Below are positions 53,401 to 60,027 of a stretch of DNA of 64,000 bases, in pieces. This DNA comes from Euleptes europaea (Eukaryota > Chordata > Lepidosauria > Squamata > Sphaerodactylidae). The first letter of the stretch is position 1. The number at the start of each line of letters is the position of its first letter. The position numbers were made by a program, and so were the translations under genes. The notes below the pieces were generated by a model. The model did no database searches. It was not told the origin of the DNA and saw only the letters and a program-made list of their open reading frames with translations. The stretch spans positions 7,780,501 through 7,844,500 of the forward strand of contig NC_079321.1 in assembly GCF_029931775.1 (NCBI RefSeq), read 5' to 3'.

Positions 53401-54753
53401 TTGTTTTTCTAATACTTATTTGGATTGTTCTTTTGGATGCCCCGGATAAAAGCCGATCACTTCATGTTTACCGAGGTACAATGTGAAGGTAAGTAGCGTG
53501 ATCCCTGCCTGGATCTGAATTATTCTAACGGGAGATTGCTCACTGACACCAGGCAAATGGCAAGTCCAGGTGTTAATGGGGAGGGGAAATCCTCATCAGA
53601 ATCTGGTGGATTCGGACCTGGGCCATCTATGTAAATTCTACACCCGCCACGGTAGAACGAGATGCTTGCGGGAACCATTTTGCAGCACTTGGGTGGGATT
53701 TTTCTTCCCTCTTAGTGGGTTCAGGGAGGGTCACAGCAATGCAATGCATTTGGTGACTCAGGATGACCAAACTCTAATCTTTAAAAATGTAAGACATAAT
53801 TCTAGCTGCTAGAGATAAGAGTTACACTCATTTTGATGCTCGGAGGACATGTTCTCCACTTGCCCTGGGCCTGTTATCTCTGGTTAGTCTAAAGCACTGG
53901 TTCCCAACCGGGGGTCCGTGGACCCCCAGGGGTCCGCGAGAACTAAATGAAGGTCCGTGAAACAAAGTTATAAACCCATAATAAATTAATATTTTCAATT
54001 AAAAGTTCTCTATTATAAAAAAAATTTCAAATATTATTCTAAGTTTAATAACACTTATGATTAAAGTTTATTTTCAAATTCTCTGAATTTTTATTTTGAA
54101 CCTTGGGGTCCCTGCACCGAGCAAAAAAATCCTAGTGGTCCCTGGTCAAAAAAAGGTTGGGAACCACTGGTCTAAAGTTATGTAGAATCTTTATGCGTTC
54201 AAGATTTAATTGCCTTTTTTGAATGGTTTTGCTGGGCCGTATGCAAAGGATCCCTTTTTCAGACTGACTGTGACCCTCCCCTCTTCAGTCAGTGTACTCC
54301 TTGGTACATATCCTTTTGCACTGTCCTTACATATACCAACTTAGGCTAAAATGGATTATACCATGTTTTAACAAAGGGTCTACATCTCCTCGAGCAACTT
54401 TGGAGCAAAAGGTTCAGTTCCTCTTAGAGGACTCTGACCCTCAGCATACTTATTTTGTTGCTCGTTTTCTGGAGGCTGCAGAGAAGAGACGAAGGGAGGT
54501 GTTTTTAGAGATGGGTCTCGTTTAAGTTTTATGATTTTATTGTTCAAGACCTCGGTCTAAGAACAGGAGGGAAAAGAAAGACATAATTCTAGCCAGAGTT
54601 AAGCACTTCTACAAACCCTGTTGATTTAAATGTGAAAGATTTAATAAGCTTTAACCAGCCATAGAACTCTACAGAAGTCGAGTGACTTACCTGTCCGGCA
54701 GATGGTTGCAGTACGGCCGCAAGACTTATCATCAACACAACGGTCACAGCCAT
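35281..54753 (-). CDS. CRISP: cysteine-rich secretory protein (CRISP), complete coding region in seven exons
   Basis: Secreted CAP-superfamily protein; reptile relatives include helothermine and snake-venom CRISPs that act on ion channels, while mammalian members act in sperm and epididymis. Coding exons, 5' to 3': 54753-54691, 47914-47801, 43770-43683, 43133-42988, 39501-39407, 38357-38269, 35408-35281. They sum to 723 nt, 240 residues plus stop, the usual CRISP length. All sites are GT-AG; phases are 0,0,1,0,2,1. Residues 1-21 form a signal peptide. The CAP domain has [41 protein letters not shown] and VCHYCPAGN. His80, Glu95, Glu116 and His134 match the four CAP-site residues. The hinge and ICR domain hold the last ten of 16 cysteines. 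Venom, skin or reproductive use cannot be told from sequence. Confidence 0.96.
35584..35955 (-). mobile_element. MITE-1 with a second MITE-1 nested inside
   Basis: The outer copy starts 'gggttgtcagctctgggttg' and continues from 35843 to about 35955. The inner copy at about 35635-35842 is flanked by ggtggagc and ggtggtgc (7 of 8 bp). Confidence 0.7.
35955..37013 (-). mobile_element. Penelope-like element remnant (fossil), 5' and first RT part
   Basis: The minus strand codes for the N-terminal region and first reverse-transcriptase motifs of a Penelope/Neptune-like element: [73 protein letters not shown]. It is incomplete and broken: the rest of the RT and any GIY-YIG domain are absent, and MITE sequence takes their place. 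Imperfect 29-bp direct repeats (35555-35583 and 37014-37042) bracket it together with the MITEs. Confidence 0.82.
37043..37314. other. CRISP intron, no feature seen
   Basis: Unique-looking AT-rich sequence. Confidence 0.4.
37323..37632. repeat. mosaic of MITE-1, Penelope-like and SINE-A pieces
   Basis: MITE-1 5' part (37323-37436), Penelope-like terminus 'tactgctacagatagactaa' (37437-37475), SINE-A head (37495-37550), then a MITE-1 end 'gttggcagccctaa'. Confidence 0.6.
37918..38132 (-). repeat. SINE-B, full length
   Basis: 'acacatggaagctgccttat' to 'gagccacagcccctcccc'. Confidence 0.92.
38269..38357 (-). CDS. CRISP: CRISP exon 7, hinge
   Basis: Acceptor attccag, donor A|gtaagt. It encodes [17 protein letters not shown], then [12 protein letters not shown]. 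Confidence 0.97.
38570..38822 (-). repeat. SINE-A, reversed
   Basis: gaagaag-rich left end, body, right end 'cagctccatgctggctct'. Confidence 0.88.
39407..39501 (-). CDS. CRISP: CRISP exon 6
   Basis: Acceptor acctgcag, donor GC|gtatgt. It encodes [16 protein letters not shown] and [11 protein letters not shown]. Confidence 0.96.
39628..40149 (-). mobile_element. MITE-1 split by SINE-A
   Basis: 'agggttgccaggtccctctt' at the left and 'acctggaggttggcaaccct' at the right, with a reversed SINE-A at about 39800-40120 between. Confidence 0.8.
39800..40120 (-). repeat. SINE-A inside MITE-1
   Basis: (gat)n/(gaa)n left end, 'ctggtttttatatgctgact'-like body, right end 'actacatcacgcttgctctc'. Confidence 0.85.
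40403..40638 (+). mobile_element. MITE-1
   Basis: 'tattgccaccctccaggtgg' to 'agagctggcaaccctac'. It has a small internal repeat of 'caattggactctatgg'-type text. Confidence 0.75.
40965..41070 (-). repeat. SINE-D-like tail fragment
   Basis: 'gatatttataccctgcttcc' and 'agtgggttacaacactgttc' resemble reversed tail text of SINE-D/LINE type. Confidence 0.45.
41178..41690 (-). repeat. SINE-B interrupted by SINE-A
   Basis: SINE-B 3' part 41178-41268 and head 41579-41690 flank a reversed SINE-A (41270-41578). Confidence 0.85.
41270..41578 (-). repeat. SINE-A inside SINE-B
   Basis: 'agaataagaagagttggttt' to 'accactacaccatccacca'. Confidence 0.88.
41828..41986 (+). repeat. 5S-SINE, short form
   Basis: 'cccgatcacgtcagatctcg' to 'ggttgtgacttgatagcac'. 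Lacks part of the 5S C box. Confidence 0.8.
41987..42600 (-). mobile_element. CR1-type LINE 3' end (ORF2 C-terminus)
   Basis: Minus strand: [63 protein letters not shown], ending in a 'tatagaatcatacagttgg' tail. 5'-truncated copy in a CRISP intron. Confidence 0.9.
42637..42830 (+). repeat. 5S-SINE, full length
   Basis: 'gcctggtatagcctgatcta' to 'ggttccgacttgttggcac'. Confidence 0.85.
42988..43133 (-). CDS. CRISP: CRISP exon 5
   Basis: Acceptor cttccag, donor CAG|gtagcc. It encodes [26 protein letters not shown] and GAQTGHYTQ, with three CAP-site residues. Confidence 0.96.
43190..43368 (-). repeat. SINE-A 3' part, reversed
   Basis: 'gaagaagaagaactggtttt' to 'cagctggcttcatgtggagg'. Confidence 0.85.
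43683..43770 (-). CDS. CRISP: CRISP exon 4
   Basis: Acceptor attcag, donor A|gtaagt. It encodes [17 protein letters not shown] and [12 protein letters not shown], including CAP-site His80. Confidence 0.96.
44040..44142 (-). repeat. 5S-SINE tail half
   Basis: 'tggtgtcaagtcacagctga' to 'ttgcctgcctctgcagagtc'. Confidence 0.8.
44143..44545 (-). repeat. CR1-B LINE 3' end
   Basis: 'aagaacataagaaaccccct' to 'tccagcttcagcagatgacc'. Confidence 0.85.
44600..44787 (-). repeat. SINE-A head half, reversed
   Basis: 'cagcgactagcccaacgtca' to 'accactacaccacgctggct'. Confidence 0.85.
44788..44985 (+). repeat. LINE 3' tail (L2-like) with (AAAC)n
   Basis: AT-rich terminal region, 'gagcccagcctttgccgggg', 'aatcgaataaaac', then five or six AAAC units. 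An inverted copy of its left part is at 55733-55823. Confidence 0.6.
45127..45350 (-). repeat. CR1-B 3' end
   Basis: 'acataagaacataagaaaag' to 'gactagtagccatggatagc'. Confidence 0.85.
45355..45560 (-). repeat. CR1-B 3' end, second copy in tandem
   Basis: 'cctccataagaacataagga' to 'atgctcctctgaccctggag'. Confidence 0.83.
45561..46179 (-). other. CRISP intron, no gene seen
   Basis: Unique-looking sequence. A local duplication of 'gcataaactagc' occurs at about 46131 and 46164. Confidence 0.5.
46180..46830 (+). mobile_element. Bov-B LINE, internally deleted, split by SINE-A
   Basis: The 5' part encodes IIGTWNV...NPGKLEIIK, the start of Bov-B ORF2 (apurinic endonuclease). After the SINE-A (46355-46665) only the 3' end remains: 'ggacattttggaggacattc' and 'cttgacggcacttaat'. 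The whole reverse transcriptase is missing. Confidence 0.8.
46355..46665 (-). repeat. SINE-A inside Bov-B
   Basis: 'gaggaagaagagttggtttt' to 'actataccatgctggctctc'. Confidence 0.9.
47045..47195 (+). repeat. SINE-A fragment
   Basis: 'taggagcggtggactgtaat' to 'aaggtgccttgttgtgtgtg'. Confidence 0.8.
47200..47600 (-). repeat. SINE-A split by MITE-1
   Basis: SINE-A body 47200-47324 and head 47526-47600 around a MITE-1 at 47325-47525. Confidence 0.88.
47325..47525 (+). mobile_element. MITE-1 (hAT) with exact 8-bp target duplication
   Basis: TAGGGTTGCCAATC... to ...TGGCAACCCTA, flanked by gtggggaa at 47317-47324 and 47526-47533. This is the clearest evidence that MITE-1 is a hAT-type element. Confidence 0.92.
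47801..47914 (-). CDS. CRISP: CRISP exon 3
   Basis: Acceptor atttag, donor ATG|gtaaga. 38 residues: [20 protein letters not shown] then [18 protein letters not shown]. Confidence 0.95.
48013..48193 (+). mobile_element. MITE-1
   Basis: 'tagggttgccaacctccagg' to 'ggtggtgaaccctag'. Confidence 0.85.
48385..48475 (+). repeat. LINE 3' tail (L2-like)
   Basis: 'taagccaccttgagttgtgt' and 'aaggtggctaataaatgc', a common reptile LINE terminus. Confidence 0.55.
48626..49011 (+). mobile_element. two MITE-1 copies in one insertion
   Basis: Flanked as a whole by cttttaag (48618-48625 and 49012-49019). A second start 'tagggttgccaaactccagg' lies at 48794. Confidence 0.8.
49020..49866 (-). other. CRISP intron, no gene seen
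   Basis: Unique AT-rich sequence with a ~20-bp local repeat 'aatgcatatcacatttgt' at 49720 and 49762. Confidence 0.5.
50402..50446 (+). other. exon-like 45-bp segment, copy 1
   Basis: Preceded by 'gtgttctcttttag' and followed by 'gtaagagag'. Open in one frame ([14 protein letters not shown]). No known protein recognised. Confidence 0.25.
51240..51284 (+). other. exon-like 45-bp segment, copy 2
   Basis: Identical to copy 1, 838 bp further on. Confidence 0.25.
51845..51996 (+). repeat. short tandem duplication
   Basis: 'tgctattcattatgaaatg' to 'ataaatggatttt' occurs twice (51851-51911 and about 51930-51993), with an extra 'gctattcattatgaaatg' between. Confidence 0.85.
51997..52344 (-). other. 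CRISP intron, unclassified repeat-like piece
   Basis: 'cttctatgaagatt' occurs at 52047 and 52127. A tail-like end 'ttgtaaacttgtgattgatt' is seen. Possibly part of a Penelope-like element; not proven. Confidence 0.35.
52347..52547 (+). mobile_element. MITE-1
   Basis: 'aactgccaggtagtagcagg' to 'gggacctggcaaccctac'. Confidence 0.82.
52548..52902 (-). other. CRISP intron, no feature seen
   Basis: Unique-looking sequence. Confidence 0.5.
52903..53290 (-). repeat. 5S-SINE split by MITE-1
   Basis: Tail half 52903-53004 and 5S half 53218-53290 around a MITE-1 (53005-53214). Confidence 0.82.
53005..53214 (+). mobile_element. MITE-1
   Basis: 'tagggttgccaatctccagg' to 'agatggcaaccctac'. Confidence 0.88.
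53291..53886 (-). other. CRISP intron, no gene seen
   Basis: Unique-looking sequence. A frame at 53570-53812 shows no recognised domain. Confidence 0.5.
53895..54169. mobile_element. hAT MITE, second family (CAGTGGTTCCCAACC ends)
   Basis: Terminal inverted repeats CACTGGTTCCCAACC and GGTTGGGAACCACTG, AT-rich middle, exact 8-bp target duplication gtctaaag (53887-53894 and 54170-54177). Confidence 0.93.
54285..54560 (+). repeat. LINE ORF2 C-terminal remnant
   Basis: Reads [18 protein letters not shown] and [27 protein letters not shown], like the Cys/His tail of LINE ORF2 proteins. Family uncertain. Confidence 0.5.
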
Positions 54754-54755
54754 CT
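54691..54755 (-). CDS. CRISP: CRISP exon 2, signal peptide
   Basis: The acceptor gttttcag is followed by two bases and the ATG at 54753. It encodes [13 protein letters not shown]...PSAGQ; donor CAG|gtaagt. Coding starts at 54753; the exon begins at 54755. Confidence 0.92.
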
Positions 54756-54916
54756 CTGAAAACAAAAAGCCTTTTCTCTTATTTTTGCTGTTTATAGAAT
54801 TGTCCAGTTGAAACCCGGCGCTGCCATTATAAGTTGTGGTTTGAGTTCTCAAGATGGCCCCCCAGCCATATTTCCCCTGGATCTCTCTCCGGAACCTTCC
54901 CTTTCCCTAACACGAA

Positions 54917-55070
54917 CATAAGAACATAAGGAAAGCCCTGCTGGATCAGACCAAGGCCCATCATGTCCAGCAGTCTGTTCACATAGTGGCCAACCAGCTG
55001 CTTCCAGGAAGCCCACAAACAAGACGACCACAGCAGCACTGTCCTGCCTGTGTTCCATAGCACCTGGACC
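54917..55070 (-). repeat. CR1-B extreme 3' end
   Basis: 'gaacataagaacataaggaa' to 'ctgtgttccatagcacc'. Confidence 0.85.
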
Positions 55071-55679
55071 TCATATGGACCTCACCTAGACCTCACCTCT
55101 ACATGGATCTCACCTTCCTCAGCTCCTCGAGCAGGTAAAACTTACATTCTCCAGTGCCAACTTCTCTACAACTTAGCCTTCAAAACTGTATTCTGTCCCA
55201 GTGGCTCCTGATAGATACTCTCCCTTGTCACTGTATTCAAAGACACCTTAGTATACTTGGTGTTTCCCTTCGTAAAGTCTGGCAGAAGCCTAGCACATTC
55301 TGTCTTTTGGCATCTGTGATGGGCCGACAGGGTATCATCAATTGCCCACGTCATCCACAAGGCTCCATAAATGGTTGCCAAGGTGACTGCTCCTCCACGC
55401 TCTGGCAAGCATCCCTTCCCTTGTCCCCGACAGGAGTGACTGAGTTCATGACGGCGAAACTCGGGGCAAGCTTTAAAGTTTACCTACTTCAGTCGGGTGG
55501 ATTAGCTCACACTGAAAAAGTGTGGAGATGTAGGAAGCAAGGAAAATTTCCCTGCAGGGGAAGGCTTGTTCGGTTATCTTGGCTCATCAAAGCTAGTTGG
55601 TAGTTTCTAAGTAAAAAAAATGAAGGCAGGGGAATTTCCAGATAGTTTTCAAAAACTGCTCTGTGTGCAAAGCATTGAC
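55071..55679 (-). other. CRISP intron 1, no gene seen
   Basis: Frames at 55154-55603 (plus) and 55166-55408 (minus) are open but show no family resemblance. Confidence 0.45.
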
Positions 55680-55683
55680 AGGA

Positions 55684-55732
55684 ATGAAGAAGAAGAGTTG
55701 GTTTTTATATGCTGACTTTCTCTACCACTTAA
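55684..55732 (-). repeat. SINE-A tail fragment
   Basis: 'gaagaagaagagttggtttt' to 'ctctaccacttaa'. Confidence 0.75.
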
Positions 55733-55823
55733 AACAGAATACATACATATAAATATCACAGAACATCTAAAATATTAAAACATATTGCATTGCTGTCAGT
55801 ATTCAGTCATTCGGTCTCTCTAG
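55733..55823 (-). repeat. LINE-tail piece, inverted copy of the 44.8 kb tail
   Basis: Reverse complement matches 44791-44880, including 'gcaatatgttttaatatttt' and the SINE-A junction TCTAGAGCCA. Confidence 0.8.
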
Positions 55824-56122
55824 AGCCAACGTGGTGTAGTGGTTAAGAGCTGTGGTTTGGAGCAGTGGATTCTGATCTGGAGAACCGGGTTTGTGGAGGC
55901 TAATCGGGTGAACTGGATTGTTTCCCCACTCCTACACACGAAGCCAGCTGGGTGACCTTGGGAAGGGAAGGTGATTGTAAGCCGGTTTGATTCTGCCTTA
56001 AGTGGTAGAGGAAGTCAGCATATAAAAACCAACTCCCCTCCCCTCCCCCTCCTCCCCCTCCCCCTCCTCCTCCTCCTCCTTCTTCTTCTTCTTCTTCTTC
56101 TTCTTCTTCTTCTTCTTCTTCT
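55824..56122 (+). repeat. SINE-A with expanded CTC/CTT tail
   Basis: 'agccaacgtggtgtagtggt' to 'aaaaaccaactcccctcccc', then about 85 bases of CCT and CTT triplets. Confidence 0.9.
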
Positions 56123-56420
56123 GTCAACTTAAATTCAGATGGTATGGAGGAAGCCTGAATTGGGGTCTGGTCATGCAAGCGGGCTGGATGAGAGCAAACA
56201 AACTGAAAGTCAGTCTGGACAAAATAGAGGTTTTCTCGTGGTGGGGTTTGCCTGTTGGAGGAGGTGGGGTTCAGCTAATGACAGACTGGGTCACACTTCT
56301 CTGGAATGACCAGTTTTGCAGCTCAGGGGCTGGGGAAAGCGGCTTTTAGATTCAGCCTTGACTGTGGACGTCCAAGTGGCATTTACAGTGTGGCTTGCTT
56401 TTCACTCACTTAGAGAGAGG
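56123..56420 (-). other. CRISP intron 1, no feature seen
   Basis: Unique-looking sequence. Confidence 0.5.
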
Positions 56421-56424
56421 GTAG

Positions 56425-56525
56425 AAAAGAGCAAGAGTCCAATAGCACCTTAAAGACTAACAACATTGCTGGCAGGGTATGAGCTTTTGTGATTTACAGC
56501 TCACTTCTTCAGATGCAGTTAGAAT
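56425..56525 (-). repeat. Penelope-like tail repeat
   Basis: 'tagaaaagagcaagagtcca' to 'ctcacttcttcagatgcag'. Core decayed. Confidence 0.62.
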
Positions 56526-56540
56526 GTGAGTCAGTTAAGG

Positions 56541-56935
56541 GGAGAGACATGGCAGTTAAAGGGAGACAGGGTCAAGGTCTATAAAAATATGCATGGTATG
56601 GAAAGAGTGGACAGGGAGAAGTTTTTCTCCCTCTCTCGTAATACTAGAACGTGGGGTCATCTGCTGAAGCTGGAGGGTGAGAGATTCAAAACAGATAAAA
56701 GGAAGTATTTCTTCACAAAATGCATAGTTAAATTGTGGAACTCCCTGCCCCAGGCGATGGCTGCCAACTTGGAAGGCTTTAAGAAGGGAGTCGGCATGTT
56801 CATGGAGGAGAGGGCTATTCATGGCTACTAGTCAAAATGGATACTAGTAATGATGCATGCCTATTCTCTCTAGGATCGGAGGGGCATGCCTATTATATTA
56901 GGTACTTTGGCACACAGGCAGGACAATGCTGCTGC
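56541..56935 (+). mobile_element. CR1-B LINE, ORF2 C-terminal end and 3' UTR
   Basis: Reads [36 protein letters not shown] and [18 protein letters not shown] then stop, followed by 'gatactagtaatgatgcatg'. It is the longest CR1-B copy here and shows what the shorter pieces derive from. Confidence 0.85.
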
Positions 56936-56939
56936 AGTC

Positions 56940-57052
56940 GCTCACATGGAGGAGTGGGGAATCAAACCCGGTTGTCCAGATCAGAGTCCACCGCTTCTTA
57001 GAAGCAGTGGACTCTGTCTCCTATGTCTTAACCACTACACCATGCTGGCTCC
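56940..57052 (-). repeat. SINE-A head, reversed
   Basis: 'gctcacatggaggagtgggg' to 'actacaccatgctggctccc'. Confidence 0.85.
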
Positions 57053-57159
57053 CAGTCATTCAACTTTAAAGCCATCTCCAAGCATCTGAGCAAGGAGAGG
57101 CGGTCAACACTGGTGTCGGAGGCAAGTGTGTTTGTGGTTCTTTCTAATGGTATTGACCC

Positions 57160-57192
57160 TATGTGTGTGTGTGTGTGTGTGTGTATGTGTAA
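57160..57192 (+). repeat. (TG)n microsatellite at a 5S-SINE tail
   Basis: TG repeat directly before the reversed 5S-SINE tail, that is, its 3' AC tail. Confidence 0.9.
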
Positions 57193-57395
57193 AGGTGCCA
57201 TCAAGTCGCAGCCGACTTATGGCGATCCCTTATGGGGTTTTCAAGGTAAGAGACCAATAGAGGTGGTTTGCCAGTGCTTTCCTCTGCATAGCAACCCTGG
57301 TCTTCCTTGGTGCTCTCCCTTCCAAAGACTAACCAGGGCTGACCCTGCTTAGCTTCCGAGATCTGATGAGCGGGCTATACCAAGCTGCTTTCCCT
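57193..57395 (-). repeat. 5S-SINE, full length
   Basis: 'ggtgccatcaagtcgcagcc' to 'gatgagcgggctataccaag'. Confidence 0.88.
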
Positions 57396-57499
57396 CCTCA
57401 TTGACCCTATAGCCTTAGCAATATTACAATTTGTATCGCGTGGCAGTTGTATCACTGCCATGAAATGCTAAGTTCAGCTGACGACAGGCGTTTCTCCTC

Positions 57500-57582
57500 T
57501 TAAAAGCCTATACCTCAGAAATCTTGTTGGTCTCCGAGGGGCTCCAGGACTCGAATCCAGCTCTTCTACTGCAGACCAACCT
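57500..57582 (+). repeat. Penelope-like tail repeat, 5'-truncated
   Basis: 'aatcttgttggtctccgagg' to 'cttctactgcagaccaacc'. Confidence 0.55.
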
Positions 57583-57712
57583 ACCTTCTGAAAGTAAGAA
57601 CTGCTAACCATCTCTTTGCATATCAGGCTGCACACAATGCATATTTGCACACAATGCATATATCTTTGCATATCAAGCTGCACACAATGGCAAAAGAAGA
57701 AGCAATTCTTAC

Positions 57713-57760
57713 CTTCTTATTTCGAAGAGGGCTGGTGCTTAGTATCTCTAAGTAGGTGCT
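57713..57760 (-). other. CRISP: inferred non-coding first exon of CRISP
   Basis: On the minus strand, about 48 bases starting 25-30 bases after a TATA box and ending ATAAGAAG|gtaagaatt, a strong donor. It can splice to exon 2 at 54755. The start is estimated from TATA spacing. Confidence 0.6.
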
Positions 57761-57781
57761 GGAAGTCTGGTGGTTTTAGCA

Positions 57782-57791
57782 TGTATATATA
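57782..57791 (-). promoter_or_regulatory. CRISP: TATA box of the CRISP promoter
   Basis: The minus strand reads GGAGGTATATATACATGC, a strong TATA element placed correctly before the inferred first exon. The region is not CpG-rich, fitting a tissue-restricted gene. Confidence 0.6.
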
Positions 57792-58044
57792 CCTCCTCTG
57801 TTTCCTGGATTGCAAAATGAGTCAGCGTCCAACAGTGGCTTACATTCCTGCCCCTGGGACCAGACCGATTTGTCATGGGTCCTTTAAAAAAATTAGATTA
57901 TTTCCTGGCGTTTCCCAATAAATTCAAGCATAGAAACAAAACTATTCATGTATTAATGGAGGGTAGCCAAAATTCATTTACAGAAGTAACAGACTGACCT
58001 TCCTGCCAGTGGTTTATCCTACACTGAGGTGTAAGAATAATATA

Positions 58045-58172
58045 ATAATTAAGTGCCATCAAGTCATTTATGGAGACCCCTCGGGTTTTTCAAGGCAAGC
58101 GATGAATGGAGGTAATTTGCTATTGCTTTTCTGCATAGCAACCTTGGGCTTCCTTAGTGGTCTCCCAACCCT
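58045..58172 (-). repeat. 5S-SINE tail half
   Basis: 'taagtgccatcaagtcattt' to 'cttccttagtggtctcccaa'. Confidence 0.75.
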
Positions 58173-58174
58173 AA

Positions 58175-58296
58175 TAGGGTTGCCAACCTCCAGCCGATAG
58201 AGATCAGTTCACTTGGAAAGAATGGCTGCTTTGGCAATTGGACTCTACAGCATTGAAGTCCCTCCCTTCACCAAACCTGGAGCTGGCAACCCTAAC
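58175..58296 (+). mobile_element. MITE-1, internally deleted
   Basis: 'atagggttgccaacctccag' to 'ggagctggcaaccctaac'. Confidence 0.8.
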
Positions 58297-58862
58297 TATT
58301 ATCCGTATTGTCCCTCAGTCCTGTTCAGATATGTACAATAATTGGCATGGAATCCTGGAGGTTAGTACAAAAAGTAGAATAGTGCTGTAACAACAGCAAT
58401 TGGGCAAGGAGAAAACCGCACAAGCTCTAAGTTTAAGAAAAAACAATGCTATTTATAGAAACAAACTATACACAACTAAGTGCAACAAGACATATCAACT
58501 ACAATGCCATGGAAATACTAAGCAATATCCAATTGAGACGGATTACAATGTTTTCTCCTTGTCCAACTACCTGGAGGTTGGCAACCCTACAGCAGAAAGG
58601 GATCCCTGCAGGATCTGGCAGAGCAGGATCCGGCAAGAACACGAATTCCGGATAGTTACGCATTTCGGTCATTCTTCAGCTTGCCATATGATGGTAGGTA
58701 GATCTTCACTGATGAAGAACATGCATGAAAATGCTGTAAACGATGTTGCAGTATCTGCAAACAAATACATGTCAAACTCAAATGCTGGTTTTTACAGTGA
58801 ATTTGTATATTGAACCCCCAAGCTGCTTTTTTGTATTTAGCATTGCATTTGCAGCATTGGCA
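58297..58862. other. upstream of CRISP, no gene seen
   Basis: Contains a MITE-1 end piece at about 58567-58592. The remainder is unique-looking. Confidence 0.45.
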
Positions 58863-58865
58863 GCA

Positions 58866-59160
58866 TTGTGTAGTGGTTAAGAGCAGTGGTTTGGAGCGGT
58901 GGACTCTGATCTGAAGAACTGGGTTTGATTCCCAACTCCTCCACATGAGCGGTGGAAGCTAATCTGATGAACTGGGTTGGTTTCCCTGCTCCTCCACATG
59001 TAGCCAAGTGGGTGACCTTGGGCCAGTCACAGCTCTCTTAGAGCTCTCTCAGCCCCACCTCCCTCACAGGGTGTCTGCTGTGGGTAGGGGAAGGGAAGGT
59101 GATTGTAAGCCAGTTTGAGTCTCCCTTAAGTGGTAGAGAAAGTCGGCATATAAAAACCAA
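58866..59160 (+). repeat. SINE-A, full length
   Basis: 'agtgtagtggttaagagc'-type head to 'ataaaaaccaactcttcttc'. Confidence 0.92.
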
Positions 59161-59234
59161 CTCTTCTTCTTCTTCTTCTTCTTCTTCTTCTTCTTCTTCT
59201 TCTTCTTCTTCTTCTTCTTCTTCTCCTCCTCCTC

Positions 59235-59265
<31 letters not shown>

Positions 59266-59268
59266 ACC
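59161..59268 (+). repeat. (CTT)n(CCT)n microsatellite grown from the SINE-A tail
   Basis: About 21 CTT then 13 CCT triplets and a C run. Homopolymeric Ser/Pro and Glu/Lys ORFs here are artefacts. Confidence 0.95.
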
Positions 59269-59706
59269 TGGAGGTGTAACAAAACCCTTGTTTAAATTGT
59301 GATGAAAGGTTGCTATCTGCTGTGCTCAGTATTTACACATTGCTACATCGTCGAGTTGGGCAATCACACAAAGACATTTGACTGGGCCTTCAATGGGAGT
59401 TTTGTGCTTCCTGGCAGGGCTGACATCTGCATACACTTATGTGGGGCAGCTGCCAGGGCCCTCGGTTTCTGGTAGGGTCCACTGCTGTTGAATCCCCCAC
59501 ACACTTATGGGCAGCACTCCACTGTGCTGCCAGCTATTACCCAGTGCCACTGGGAAAAGGGCTGGAGGCAGTATTGAGCATGGGCAGTGTGAGGACACAC
59601 AGGCAGGTGGAAAGTATGCAGGTGGGGGAAGGGAGCATGTGTGGGGGCCTGGTGGACTGAAGAGGGGAGGGGGCCCCCTGGGAACTCTATGCCTAGGGTC
59701 TCTATG
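59269..59706. other. intergenic, no gene seen
   Basis: Unique-looking sequence. Confidence 0.5.
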
Positions 59707-59707
59707 C

Positions 59708-59985
59708 CTAGAGAGCCAGTGTGGTGTAGCGGTTAGAAGCAGTGGACTCTAATCTGGAGAACCGGGTTTGATTCCCCATGAAGCCTGCTGGGTGACCTTG
59801 GGCCAGTCACAGTTCTCTTAGAGCTCTCTCAGCCTCACCTACCTCAGAAGGCATCTGTTGTGGCGAGAGGAAGGGAAGGAGATTGTAAGCTGCTTTGATT
59901 CTCCTGAAAAAAGGTAGAGAAAGTCGGCACATAAAACCCAACTCCTCCTCCTCCTCCTCCTCCTCCTCTTCTTCTTCTTCTCCAC
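59708..59985 (+). repeat. SINE-A with CCT/CTT tail
   Basis: 'tagagagccagtgtggtgta' to 'aactcctcctcctcctcct'. A central segment is missing. Confidence 0.88.
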
Positions 59986-60027
59986 CCACCCCCCCGGCCA
60001 CCAGCAGAGGATGACATGGGTAGGGAG

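Noticed and set aside
55154-55603. 149-codon ORF upstream of CRISP
   Set aside because: No domain, no start context or splice evidence, and no similarity that I recognise.
59064-59302. Poly-Ser/Pro and poly-Glu/Lys ORFs
   Set aside because: Produced by the (CTT)n(CCT)n tract at the end of a SINE-A.
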